Shown here one piece after another: positions 22,481 through 33,430 of a DNA stretch of 64,000 bases. How positions within the stretch are numbered: the first letter of the stretch is position 1; each line of letters begins with the position of its first letter. This stretch comes from Pestalotiopsis fici W106-1 (taxonomy: Eukaryota; Ascomycota; Sordariomycetes; Amphisphaeriales; Sporocadaceae). Where the stretch lies: positions 1,054,001-1,118,000 of the forward strand of contig NW_006917097.1 of assembly GCF_000516985.1 (NCBI RefSeq), written 5' to 3'. The translations under genes and the position numbers were made by a program. Under the pieces are notes generated by a model. It was not told the DNA's origin and did not search any database. It worked only from the letters and a program-made list of their open reading frames with translations.

Positions 22481-25439
22481 CACTTCACCCTTATATGACA
22501 GCGCCGCGATGCACGACGTCTTGCACAAAGACAACACAAAAGGATTGAATATTCAACGACATTTCATCTTATCCATGGATCACGAAAAGATGTACAAGTT
22601 CGTGTCGCATGATCCATTCTCGAGCGACTGATTGTCAGGTCATCAGGTCAGAGCTCGTCTGCATGATTCAAACTCTTGGACGTAATAGTTGCATTTCCAT
22701 CTTGATTGAATTGATCGGGCTCACCAAGTTGGCCTCGACGCCCCAAACTTGAATCTTTTGATGAAAAGTATGGAGCAATTTCGCTTCTTTCAAAGTTTGC
22801 ACTGCATAGATGCCAGCGAAAGCAGTCCGGGTTGCAAGCCATTCTGCTCGGCCGGATTTAGAACACCTCCTTCCAGAGGTTCTTTAGATATCATGCCAAG
22901 CGAGAGAATCCCACACATTGTAATTCCATGGCAACTCGCCGGCCAAAAGCATCAAAATGTCTCGGGCCGAATCGACAAGCCGGAACAATTCATCAACAGA
23001 GTAATAGGACCCGCAGGCTCGTGACACTTGCACAATGGAAATACCCATAGATGTGCCCAAGAATCGTCGACCTTGTCCTGCTTCGCCGTCGCCATGGCTG
23101 ACATGGACCTGAAGCCTGGGGTTGTGACGGCTTCGAAAACTCCAAGGGCTCATCAGTTGCCTTTCGTGTCCTCTTGCTCCATAGTTCGAGGCGCGGTTGT
23201 TCCTCTTGACAGCTTGGATGCGTCATTTGCTTCGTCCAAAGTATCAACGCAGCTGGATGGAATGAAGAGCCTCCTGGCATACCAAACGGGCTGAACCGAA
23301 ATGACAATTCTGAACTCCATCCAGCCGATTTCCATCTGTCTGTAGCAATTTCATCTACGTTGGCACGCACCTTGTCACCATTCTGTGGAGGTCGAAGTCG
23401 AAACGAGAAGGTGTTGCTAGTAGAAGAACTCGTTAAGACAAGTCGAGCCGTAATATATAGACACGGTTCTTTGGTTCGGGATTGGGAATAATGAGAATCA
23501 TGCGGATATATTTCTGGCGGCTGAAATGTTGATCCGGACATGCCAAACCATCTCTTGGATCAATTCCAATCAAACTACAGTCGTCAGCCTGTTGCCAACG
23601 TCCTGTTCCTATTCATGGCCGACCTGAAAAGATACTTTGACTAGAGCTGCCATTTGAATGGAGTTTACGAATCTTCGGCCGAGTATTTGATTCACACCTA
23701 GGCATCTCACAAGGATGGAAAGGGGAAACGTTCTCGTTTCTTCTCTCTGTGATATACGTCATGCTTTGGAGAGTTTGACGCGCGCAGAGGCCGGCAATGA
23801 CAAAGTGATATTGGCATATGAGTAATCACAAAGTAGGGAGTTATTTTTCTGCCATTGAAATACAACCATCTGAGAGTTCCCGTGCCTGCTACTTTTATTC
23901 GTGCTGCCTCCATTCGGACAGCCAAGCACTCAGCTTCAGGTCACTTGGTCGCTTGCCATAATCCGCAGGGAATCTATCTAAACACCAAGAATAGATTACT
24001 GTCCCCAATCAGAGAAACACAGGTAACCTCGACCAAGGAATAACAGGTGGGATATCAAAAGGACGTTGCCTGATCGGCTGGGCAATGTCGCGAAAACCAA
24101 CACCACAGGGACTCGAGGCCAAGAGACATACTCTGGGCCGACCTGAGACGTCGTTGGTCAAAGAAGAGTATCCTAATCTGCACAAGCTGGTAGCCAAGCA
24201 TTTGGAACCCCTTCCGAGGACCTTGCCACAGAGCACGGTGGAATGGACGGCCTCCTTGAACATATGGCACATCATTTCAGGATTGGGAATCTCGAATACT
24301 CATCGTTCGATGACAATCTTTGGGAGAAACTCAACAAGCGTGATGAATCCAAAGGCTCACTCGTGACCATGCTCTCTCCTAGTCGAACTCTTGAAAAAAT
24401 GACAACAGATTGGATAGACGAAGCCGAGCTGAGATACACGATTCTGGCAGAGCGACGGCTGAGCAGGACAGTGTCGGCCCTTCTTGGGGATATCTATAGG
24501 CGCTTCATGGCTAAAGAGCCTCGAATCTGTAGCAGCAAGGCTTTGGGAGCTTGCGAGCCGGTCTCATTCCGTTGATGAGTTGTTCTAGGCTGTCAATTCG
24601 GCATCATGAGTTCCTGGCTGCCATTGTGGTTGAAAATGGAATCATCAAAGATTGTGAGGCATGGACTATTCGCTCCCAATGAGGCTCTATGGGAGCAGTT
24701 GATTATTCTCTCGAAAGCCGTGACTCATTCTCTGGATCCTTCACGCGACTGGCATTTTGGATCCGGTCAGCTCATCTATATGGACTTGATCTGCAGCTGT
24801 GCATATAGTCGTCTGAAGCAGGATGATTCTCAGAGGTATGGGTTTTCTGTGGAATGTCAGGTAATTTTGATACCGCTACAAGCCTCGGTCCGTATGGTTA
24901 TTCACACCAGACATGCCGCTTGACAAGTGCCTTGCAATCAGGATTGCCAGTCCGAGTGGATCGACGAGATGAATAACAGAGGAATCTTTCAAGAGGTGTG
25001 ATCCATTTACTTTCGCACCGGGATACTTTTCTTCTTTCACGGAAAGACTGATGAATCAGTGTATTCTTGACTGGCCGAATGACCCAGAAGCATCAATTTT
25101 CTGTCCTTGACCTTGACCGGCTGTCTCATTGGGGGTGGTGACACTGTTCTTCTTTCATACAACATCGAAACACTGCCATTTGCCTTGTTCTTATTGTTCT
25201 TATTGTTCCTCGACCCATCCGTATACTTGCCAGCACGATATTCCCCGGACCCGGATGAGCGCCGCCAAGTTCCGGACAATCTGCGCGAACCTTGAAGCGG
25301 CGTATCCAAGGACTTGTTGCTATACGAAAAACACGAGACGCTCAAGCAAAGCATGAGCCGTGTAATTCGGTTCCATATCGATGCGACGTGATCAAGAAAT
25401 TTTGCAGCGCAACAGATTGCATTACCTTGAGCTCAACAC
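22481..25439. other. Inter-cluster region of decayed sequence
   Basis: No intact gene. A helicase-family relic lies at 22741-22880. Frames that look protein-like but are interrupted occur on the minus strand at about 22884-23541 and on the plus strand at about 24085-24575 and 24606-24923, where neighbouring frames seem to continue one another after shifts. I cannot assign these to a family. Hairpin cores are absent here. Confidence 0.4.
22741..22880 (-). pseudogene. Relic of the degenerate DEAH-helicase-like family
   Basis: Reading the minus strand, the block GIYAVQT, then EAKLLHT, then a QK..QV segment, is encoded at 22741-22816. It is the same, residue for residue in most places, as the segment just after the P-loop of the gene at 40686. 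Bases align at roughly three in four over about 80 nt. Upstream, the TSGRR position matches ASGKS of the P-loop, but it is followed by changed residues and preceded by a stop. The fragment has no intact frame around it, so it is a decayed third copy, some 18 kb from the tandem pair. Confidence 0.7.
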
Positions 25440-28165
25440 GCTATTGCATATGCCTCCTATATGGGTGCAACGATACTGGAGCTCGCTTTTGTATGGGTGC
25501 GACACTTTTTTCACCCACCTATCCACCAAATTTGTTCAGGTGCAAAGGAGTCGTTGCACCTGTATAAATCTTGGTGACAAGTTGGTAGCACCCGCTTCCC
25601 CACACGATTTGTATGGGTGCTAAATCTCTTTGCACCCATACAAATTTTGGTGACACGGTGGGGTCCAACGACTTTGTATGGGTGCAAAGATTCTTTCCCC
25701 ACACATTTTATATGGGTGCAAATGTTGGTGTCTTTCCCCACACTATTTGTATGGGTGCCAAAACCTTTTGCACCCATACAAATTTTGGTGACAGGGTGGG
25801 GTCCAACGAATTTGTATGGGTGCAAAGCAGCTTTTCACCCATACAAATTTGGCGACAAGGTGGGTGCCACGATTCTGTAGAGGTGCAACAGGCTTGCAGC
25901 GTCCATGCGAATGGATGATATGAGGTGCACTCTCGAGTCACTGCAGCAGAGACTCGGTGAGCTTGGGCAGAAATCAGGCGAGATCTAGATGATGCAGACA
26001 TGTGCAGCCAGGTTGCGTGCATCGAGTCTTGGTAATAGCCTTGTCTAAGCTTGGGATTTTGTATGGGTGCAAAAGAGGTTTGCACCCATATAAAATAGTG
26101 TGGGGGTGGTGATTTGTATGGGTGCAATCGAGTTTGTACTGAAATTTGTATGGGTGCAATTGAAGTTTGCACCCATATAAAATAGTGTGGGGGTGGTGAT
26201 TTGTATGGGTGCAAATCGAGTTTGCAACAATGGCACCTGGGCATGCACTGAAATTTGTATGGGCGCAAACCTCTTTTGCACCTATACAAAATAGTGTGGG
26301 GGTGGTGATTTGTATGGGTGCAATCGAGTTTGCACCCAACAAATTCGGGTGGTAGCGCACTGCAACGATGGCACCTAGGCATGTACTAAAATTTGTATGG
26401 GCGCAAAAGAGGTTTGCACTCATATAATTATACGTGGGGCAGGTGCTTTTGTATGGGTGCAAAGATCTTAGCACCCACACAAGATGTTTGCACCCATACA
26501 AATCATATGCCCCACGTATTTTCGATGGGTGCTAAAAGTTGTAGCACCCATACAAATTTGGTGCTGTACCTGATTCTCCGCAAATGCAATAATCAATCTG
26601 CACTCAATGAGAATCTTCTGGTGCACCTGTTTTTCTGTAGGAGCGACAATTATCTTGCACCCCAGTGAATCTGGCGATGCATGCATTTCTTGGTGGTGCA
26701 TCTCCTTTTCTATAAAGGCAATGATCAATTTGCACGCATACAAATCTGGCTATGCTGGTCTGCTGGCGGGCTGCAATAGGTGTTGCACCTAGTGTCCCAT
26801 ATAGATTTGTATGGGTGCAAAGATGTTTTGCACCCATACAAATTTGGTGGGTGCATTTGCTTTCTATGGGAGCAAAGCTTGCGTAGGGAGTTCCCCACAC
26901 TATTTGTATGGGTGCAAAGGTGTTTAGCACCCATACAAATTTGGTGGGTGCATTCGGTTTCTATGGGTGCAAAGCGGGAAGTTCCCCATACTATTTACCA
27001 CTATTTACCTGGCACCCGCCGCATTGCACCCTTATGTTCAATACAATTTGTATGGGTGCAAAGATGTTTTGCACCCATACAAATTTGGTGAGTGCATTTG
27101 CTTTCTATGGGCGCAAAGAATTCCCCACGCCATACTGGGTGATTGCACCATGTGTCTCATACCATTTCTAGGTGCAACGCCTTTTACCAGCAGCCTTTCT
27201 ATGGATGCAAATTTCTCCCTGTGCCATGCACCCAGCCAAAACATATGCTCATGAGTTCTTGTGCCTCTATATGATTCTCTGTGTTCTCGTATTTATATGA
27301 GACATAAACACCTACTCATGCAAAGGCTAATATGGACGCATCACGGACTTGCAGTGCTGGACCGATGCACGCTCCCAAAATGTAAGAGTGCCCTGTTGTT
27401 GCACCTGATTTCCTATGCGTGCAACATTTCAAAATTGGATTGGCTCTGCACACACAGCTGGGAAATGACATTTCTGACTTGATACTGATCAATGGCATCT
27501 TGTCCCGTAGCAATCCTTTGGCGTTGGCGGGCTGCATTGAACACTGGTTTGTACGGGCGCAAAGGGCTTGTTGCACTCGTACAAATTTGGTTGGTTGGGG
27601 GGTGCAACGCATAGGTATGGAATGGATTTTGTATGGGTGCAAAGGGGTTCTGTGCTGTTTGCACCCATACAAATTGTGTGGGGAAAAAACAGTTGCACCC
27701 GCCTTGTCACCAAATTTGTATGGGTGCAAAGGGCTTTTTACACCCATATAACTTTGGTTTGCTAGCAGGTGCAGCGACCATAGGCAGGTACCTAGTAGGT
27801 AATTTGTTTGGGTGCCAAGGGTTTCCCCACACAAAATCGTTTGCACTCACCTCATCACCAAAATTCTATGGGTGCAAACACCCCTTTGCACCCATACAAA
27901 GTGTGTGGGGAAGCTTTTGCACCCATACAAAACCATTACACCCACCTTGTCACCAAATTTCTATGGGTGCAAACACCCCTTTGCACCTATACAAACTTAG
28001 TGTGGGGAAACCTTTCCATGTTTGCACCCATACAAAATTATTGCACCCGCCTTGTCACTCAATTTGTATGGGTGCAACAACCACTTTACACCCATACAAA
28101 TTCCGTTGGCTAGTGGGTGAAATGACTGTAGGCTGCACTTGCACCCACCAAACCATGCACTCTGA
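25440..28165. repeat. Hairpin-repeat cluster 2: same 16-bp family
   Basis: About 17 exact GTATGGGTGC and 11 exact GCACCCATAC copies, with many near-copies, in the same paired arrangement as cluster 1. Nested palindromes are clear at about 25597-25663 and 25737-25802, where CCCCACAC, core, loop, reverse core and GTGGGG follow in order. A unit with GTGTGGGGGTGGTGATTTG plus core is repeated at about 26097, 26185 and 26299. A unit with core, GATGTTT, reverse core, AATTTGGTGGGTGCATTTG and a degenerate core recurs near 26810, 26905 and 27050 and also in cluster 1 at 20609. A copy-free gap lies at about 27210-27540. I find no gene or TE protein. Confidence 0.95.
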
Positions 28166-30921
28166 CCAAGCGACGTATTCTCCGTCTCTACCTTGATCAA
28201 GGAGAATTACAGAGTCATCAGTCTAATGCGTCAATTCGCAGGATGCGAGGAAAACAATGATCAAAGCGCAGCGTCTCGCATCCAGCGCGTGCAGGTATCG
28301 TGGTGCGCTGGTCCTTCAGTGGGCTTTAGGGGCCTGTCCACTGAGACAGCCTCTGCTGGAGCAACTTTTCACTCTCAACCGCAACCGTCCACGCAATCAA
28401 GCTGCAATCGTGGAGAACAAGTTGCGCGATTCCTCTTAATTGCTTAATTAACCATCTCCAACTGGCTACATTATGCTTTCTTTTGATTTGGTAGAGTTGC
28501 AGTCTGCGTAGCCGGTCATGATGTACCAGGCGGCTGCCATATTATACTTTGTGCTACGGTTCCGAGTGATTCACAGCCTCGCTACTCATATCGGTCGAGA
28601 GCGCAACCACGCAGCATTCTTAGGGCTTTATCTGTCCGGGTCAAGTGGATGATACTACTAGATAAGCTTCCTTTTGTCAAGCCGATACTGGCAAACCGTC
28701 GTCACGGAGCCAAGAGCAAGAGAGCTTGAAGGCATTCCGCGGGATCCAGAACTGGAACATGATAGATACGTGGTATACCACTGCGCAGACATTGCTCGCG
28801 TTGCTGATTCCAAGACTCAACCCAATGACAGGAGAGTCAGTCGATTATTCAAGCCAATCTTCCACGGTGTAGATTGCCATCCATGGCAGTTCACAATGCC
28901 AGTCCTTGAAACTCTTTTACAACGAGAGCATGACTGACAATCAACAGGGAGCGATACTGTTCTCCCCTTCCAGGACTCGGGAGGGTTCACCGGCCTTCAG
29001 AGTCAGTCTTGCGAACTGGATCGCCCAAGATGGCGACACAACACCCCCTTCCGCCGAGCCTTTAAATTATAAGGGGAACCCTGGCAAACACCAGCAGCCT
29101 CGATGCTCGATGTGAACATCGTGGTCCCCCCCTGCCTGAGCACGAGAACCCGTCTGCCCCCAGGTCAGTCTTGCTACTGATTTACATCCGGGGAGATTCG
29201 CCATGCCCGACTTCCTCAAGTCACATCATTCGTTCGTCAACTCCCTCTTGGATATATCGTCCAGCCTCTGTTTCTAGTGGCTATCCATCTCTTCCGTCTC
29301 GTCTTGACGGCCTAGCCCCCCTGGACACGAGTCCGGTGCTCGTACAGATCGAAGGGGGAAACATCTTGTAAAGAATTTCACCATCTCGATAAGCGTAGAG
29401 TGTTTTCGACTTTGTCAAACAATGTCTCTGGTACAATTGTTCTCACTCTTGAGACGTTTTCAAGAACCCATCCAGCTCTTCCGGTAGGATACTCCCGGGC
29501 AGCAAGATCCTTTTCTACCAATCTCCTTTGTATCGGGGAAAGATGTTTGTTCTGCCGCTCCAAGTGAGCAATTCCCAAAGCTCAGGCCGGGCCGAAATTC
29601 CTAAAAGCATCGAGCTTCTATGAGCTGCGGAAAATTGCGTCCTCGTGCTACCATTCTGGCTACATAGTTGGGGGATCGTTCTCACGTGGTCACAACTGGT
29701 TCAAGACTTGCAAATGACGAAGAGACGTGCTATGGATATGATCAATGTAGTTGTGTTGGCCGTGTCGGGGCACGGCCGACCTCACCCGCTCCAATGCAAA
29801 CTCGCCAGTCCATATGTAAAGAGTTTGTTGGAGCGGATCTTGGGTCGATTGGCTCGTTTGGCTACAAGTGTGTCGATTCCGAGTTGCAGGGACATGAGAG
29901 GCCTACGGGCAGTTTTCAAACTAGTGTGACATTGTATTGCACATTGGGTAGCCAGGAATGTCGCCGCAGTCTCTGTCGGAGGGACCGACACAAGTCTCGA
30001 GGCAGTGATATTTCGACCACAGTTGACGCACACAAAGCCACTGGCTCTGCACCAGATCTGCACAAAGCTTGCCACTTTCATTGGACCATTGTCCGTAAGC
30101 AAGACCTCGAAGCCGTTTCAATTTTCAAGGACGCAAACCAACGGACACGACTTTACAGGGTTGCCAATGCAGAGTATGAAACTAGTTCTTGGGCAGGAGA
30201 TAATGGAGTAGTCCCAGTCAAAGAAACACGGGAGCATGCCGAGGGCACTGGTACCGAGACATCCTGTCTCTTATAACAGAGGCGGCAAGATGGCCCAGAT
30301 AGCAAACTAGACGCTACTATTTGAGTCAACATTCCAATGCGGCGCAATGGTCATGGCATTATTGGGAATTTTTACGGAATTACATTGAGAATACGCAGAA
30401 TCCTCATTCACATATGTGTAGTTGAGGTTGTAGTTATATACTTGCGACCGCACCCAACCTCGTGATTTACGTTTTAGCAGTGGTGATCGGGCTCGCTCCA
30501 CGAAGGAGTGTAAATAACTTGTAGAATCACGAATGAATTCACAGCTACAGCCCTATTGATCCAGTGTCACGTAGGAGACTGCTAAACGTGGAATGGTTCG
30601 TCGCGTGATTGGATTATTTCCATTGACGATGCCGTTTATTCCGCAACATAAAAAGCTGCAGCTTGAAATATTGCAGCGTGACAAGGTTGGAGTCTGGAAA
30701 AATAATGCAAAAAGTATCGTGAGTGAAAGAATTGCCGTATTAGGAAAGGGTGACGTAAAAGGCCTAAGCGTTGGACCCGACCCGGCGGGCTGGGTCCTCT
30801 AATACTAGTATAAAAAGCTATAGCGTGGGAATGTCCAGCGTGCTAGCTTGCACCAAACTCAACTGCAGCCTGTTGGAACTCATTCATTGATGAAATGATC
30901 CACTAGTGTGATTCCTCGGTG
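28166..30921. other. Gene-poor region after repeat cluster 2
   Basis: Several ORFs of 60-200 codons overlap in different frames on both strands (for example plus 28674-28937 and 29668-30276, minus 29378-29578). None shows a family motif, signal peptide or splice-supported extension. Some may be eroded genes. The hairpin repeat is absent. Confidence 0.4.
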
Positions 30922-32008
30922 CTAATGACTTAGGTGTTGCACAATCTCGGCTACTTGAGCAAAGGCGAGACTCTCCATTGTCTCATTCCAAAGCCTTTTC
31001 GCAATCCTACTGCCTTCCTCTGTATAGACGAGGGGAGCCATGCTGGGTTCAAAATTAGCAATCAGGTATTTAGAAAGCGCTGGACACTTACGGTTGCAAT
31101 TTCCCATCTTCTATGTAGTGCCCATGAGACTCGGTACCGTGCCTGACTGCAGCATCTGTAAGTGCTTGGGCGCCGACAGAGGTAGAACGACCAATGGCTC
31201 GCACAGCCGCATTGTAGATGTAGCCCAGAACGCTGCCATTCCATTCGCTGGTCAGGCTAGACCCATAGCATAGTCCTGGATTGGGTGCGTTGACAACTGC
31301 CACGGATGATGGGATGCGCTTTGCAAGTTCCGACAGAAACAGCTGGCCGAGCAACTTGGAGTTCCAATAGCGTTGGGTACCGTCGAAATTGTCGGCTTTA
31401 TCAAAAGCAGCCAGTAGAGGGGCCGATTCCCTCTCTTTGAATGGCGCCCAAGCAGCAGTCTCGGAAGAGACAAGTAGAATCCGACCTGGGCCCTTGAGAG
31501 ACCTCTTTTCTTGCATTATCGGTAATACTAGGATGGTAAGGAGAGCAAGCGATAAATAATTTGTCTGCATGCACTCCTCGTGTCCTGTTTCGTTATTGAG
31601 CTGGAACGACCTTTTGTTGAGACCTGCATTGTGGACAAAAATGTCGAGGCATTTCAGCGGCTTGAGACGTTGTGCAAACTTTGTAATGGAGTCATAGCTG
31701 GACAGATCCAATTGCCATACTTCGACAATCTGCTCATCGGCAACTCTCTTGGACAATAATATGTTGCGTGCCGCTTCACCTTTGCTGGTACTTCTTACCG
31801 CAAGGATTAGCCTACTGACGCCAAGATCCATCAGCTGGCAACTGCATTCGAATCCGATGCCAGTGTTGGAGCCGGTTACTATGACTGTTTGGCCAGCGAG
31901 ATTCACCTCGTCCCGCGTCAGGACCGCTGTTTGCCGGAAAAGCTGGCGTTTGAAAAAGGACAAGAAGCTTGCCCGCTTTTCTGGTGTTATGTCAAAGTTT
32001 GTCTCCAT
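30922..32008 (-). CDS. Short-chain dehydrogenase/reductase (SDR)
   Basis: Two exons (32008-31092 and 31042-30922) with a 49-nt GT-AG intron encode 345 residues. The classical SDR pattern is present: cofactor motif TGSNTGIG, HNAG in place of NNAG, catalytic Ser in LLVSSETAAW and Tyr/Lys in YWNSKLLGQL. The second exon adds the normal C-terminus PMAPLVYTEEGSRIAKRLW, which supports the intron. It resembles fungal retinol-dehydrogenase-like or WWOX-like SDRs of secondary metabolism. The start METNFDIT is preferred over upstream in-frame ATG 32128. It is the last gene of a trio with the NTF2-like protein and a Zn2Cys6 regulator. The substrate is unknown. Confidence 0.92.
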
Positions 32009-32644
32009 GGTCGCGCTGTAGCACAAAGGGATAGTCGGTCTGCAACGTGGAGCACAGTATAAGAGGCGCTGGGTTTCGTTCGACTGGCGAGATGTTCGTG
32101 ATGGTTCTAAATTGGTGGTCAAGTTCAAGAAAAGTCTGAACCTCTCTATTTAATAGAACTTCTCTGACCAGTTTTGTCAGTGATATCGGACGCGGAGATG
32201 AATTTGAAGCCGCCTTGTTCCATGTCCAAAGTCTCGATACGCTGAGCCGAGAGCTGAGATCGGCTTTACATCCCCTGCAAGTCCGGTCCGGATCTAAAGC
32301 CACTGAGATTGATATCGTCAATCAATTCTGCCAGACGACTCATACCGATGCCACTGTAGCCGGCTTTGGCGCAGCCAATAAGCAATTTCTCCTTATAGAC
32401 TCGTCCATACCATTGTGCCTGCCGGGCATAAGGTTTGAAGCGCGACCGTTGTTTACACCTGGTACGGCGTAGCAACATTATGGGCTAATCTATACATTAC
32501 CAGATCAAGGCAGCATCTAGCAGTTCCAAGCTTGTGTGCTTGTTTTATCCTACAAGACATCATTCATGGCAGGGCTTTGCATCGAAAGTGGGAGGAATCA
32601 ATCAATTATTCCATATACCTCAATCCAGGTAATCAAATCCCATT
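32009..32644. other. Intergenic region
   Basis: This spacer separates the SDR gene from the NTF2-like gene, both on the minus strand. It must hold the SDR promoter. I see no further gene. Confidence 0.35.
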
Positions 32645-33121
32645 TTACTGGCTAGACTGGTTTGAAATGTTCTTGTAAGCTCTCTGGGAGAGCCCCAGTA
32701 ATTTATCAACAGTCGCCTTGCTGTCCACAAGTTCTATAGTCTTGATAATCTTGTCTCCTTCATTGTCCAGAAATATCATAAAGATGTATTCTGCCTTGTA
32801 ATTCCATTCCTGGTTGGCGATACCGTCATCCTTGGCCGCGTCGCGGAAGATTGCCTCTCCTGCAGCCCATATTGTGACTGCGTTGCTACTCTCGCTTTCC
32901 ATGGCCAGCTTCACCACCATGGGATATCCGTTCATGATGGTTTTGAGACTTGTCACGAATGCTATTAGACCTTGCTTGTCGAAAGGCTCTTGCTGGGGAA
33001 TAGAGCTAGGGGCGTATTGATGAATGTAGTCTGTCGCTAGAATTGACTGGAGAATGTTGGTGTCGAGGGTTGCGAAATGCTCAATGAATTTCATAGCTGC
33101 TGCCAGACGAATGGACGCCAT
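32645..33121 (-). CDS. NTF2-like / SnoaL-like small protein
   Basis: A single exon of 158 residues from the start MASIRLAAAMKFIEHFATLD. Upstream in-frame ATGs (33187, 33226) would add a hydrophobic leader of poor coding character. The N-terminal helix, the pattern DTNILQSILATDYIHQYAP and a repeated strand pattern (NAVTIWAAGEAIF, then YKAEYIFMIFLDNEGDKIIKTIELVDS) fit the cone-shaped NTF2-like fold of SnoaL-type proteins. In fungi such proteins accompany secondary-metabolite enzymes as cyclases, isomerases or dehydratases. The fold assignment is from pattern only. It shares a divergent promoter of about 310 bp with the Zn2Cys6 regulator. Confidence 0.7.
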   Translation of the reverse strand: MASIRLAAAMKFIEHFATLDTNILQSILATDYIHQYAPSSIPQQEPFDKQGLIAFVTSLKTIMNGYPMVVKLAMESESSNAVTIWAAGEAIFRDAAKDDGIANQEWNYKAEYIFMIFLDNEGDKIIKTIELVDSKATVDKLLGLSQRAYKNISNQSSQ

Positions 33122-33430
33122 TACTGTTATAACTGTAGTTTGGACGTTGATCAGATTAAACACAGATATTAGAAAGGATTCGAGTGCCATTTTATTTTGT
33201 ACTTGTGCGTTTCTGCTTCTAATCACTTTAATGCCTTGAAAGAATCGGCTTTACCGGGGACGGGGTTTGGCCCAAGACGGACTCTGGCTGCTCAAGTCCT
33301 ACCCCGATGCCGACCCCGCCCTCCAAGATGACACGCCTGAAAGCGGTGATGCGATGGTCAACTGCAACTTGGGTTCCACCAGCGCATCATAAGAGCAGAG
33401 ATTACGTACAAACCCCTATGTGCCGGGAGT
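33122..33430. promoter_or_regulatory. Bidirectional promoter, NTF2-like gene / Zn2Cys6 regulator
   Basis: Divergent starts lie 309 bp apart. GGGGACGGGG at about 33256 and CCGGGAG-type CGG sites near 33425 could bind zinc-cluster factors, but usage is unproven. Confidence 0.4.

Noticed and set aside
21715..22548. 277-codon plus-strand ORF rich in Cys, Trp, His and Lys
   Set aside because: It consists of the hairpin repeat read in several registers, which is open in all frames; there is no start context, signal peptide or fold pattern.
25708..26382. 224-codon minus-strand ORF in cluster 2
   Set aside because: Same reason: successive FAPIQ, LHPYK and CTHTN blocks come from the repeat core.
19870..28165. 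CRISPR array
   Set aside because: Repeats are in both orientations with irregular spacing and no unique uniform spacers; the organism is a fungus.
29668..30276. 202-codon Cys-containing ORF as a secreted small protein
   Set aside because: No signal peptide, no regular Cys spacing, and competing frames are equally open.
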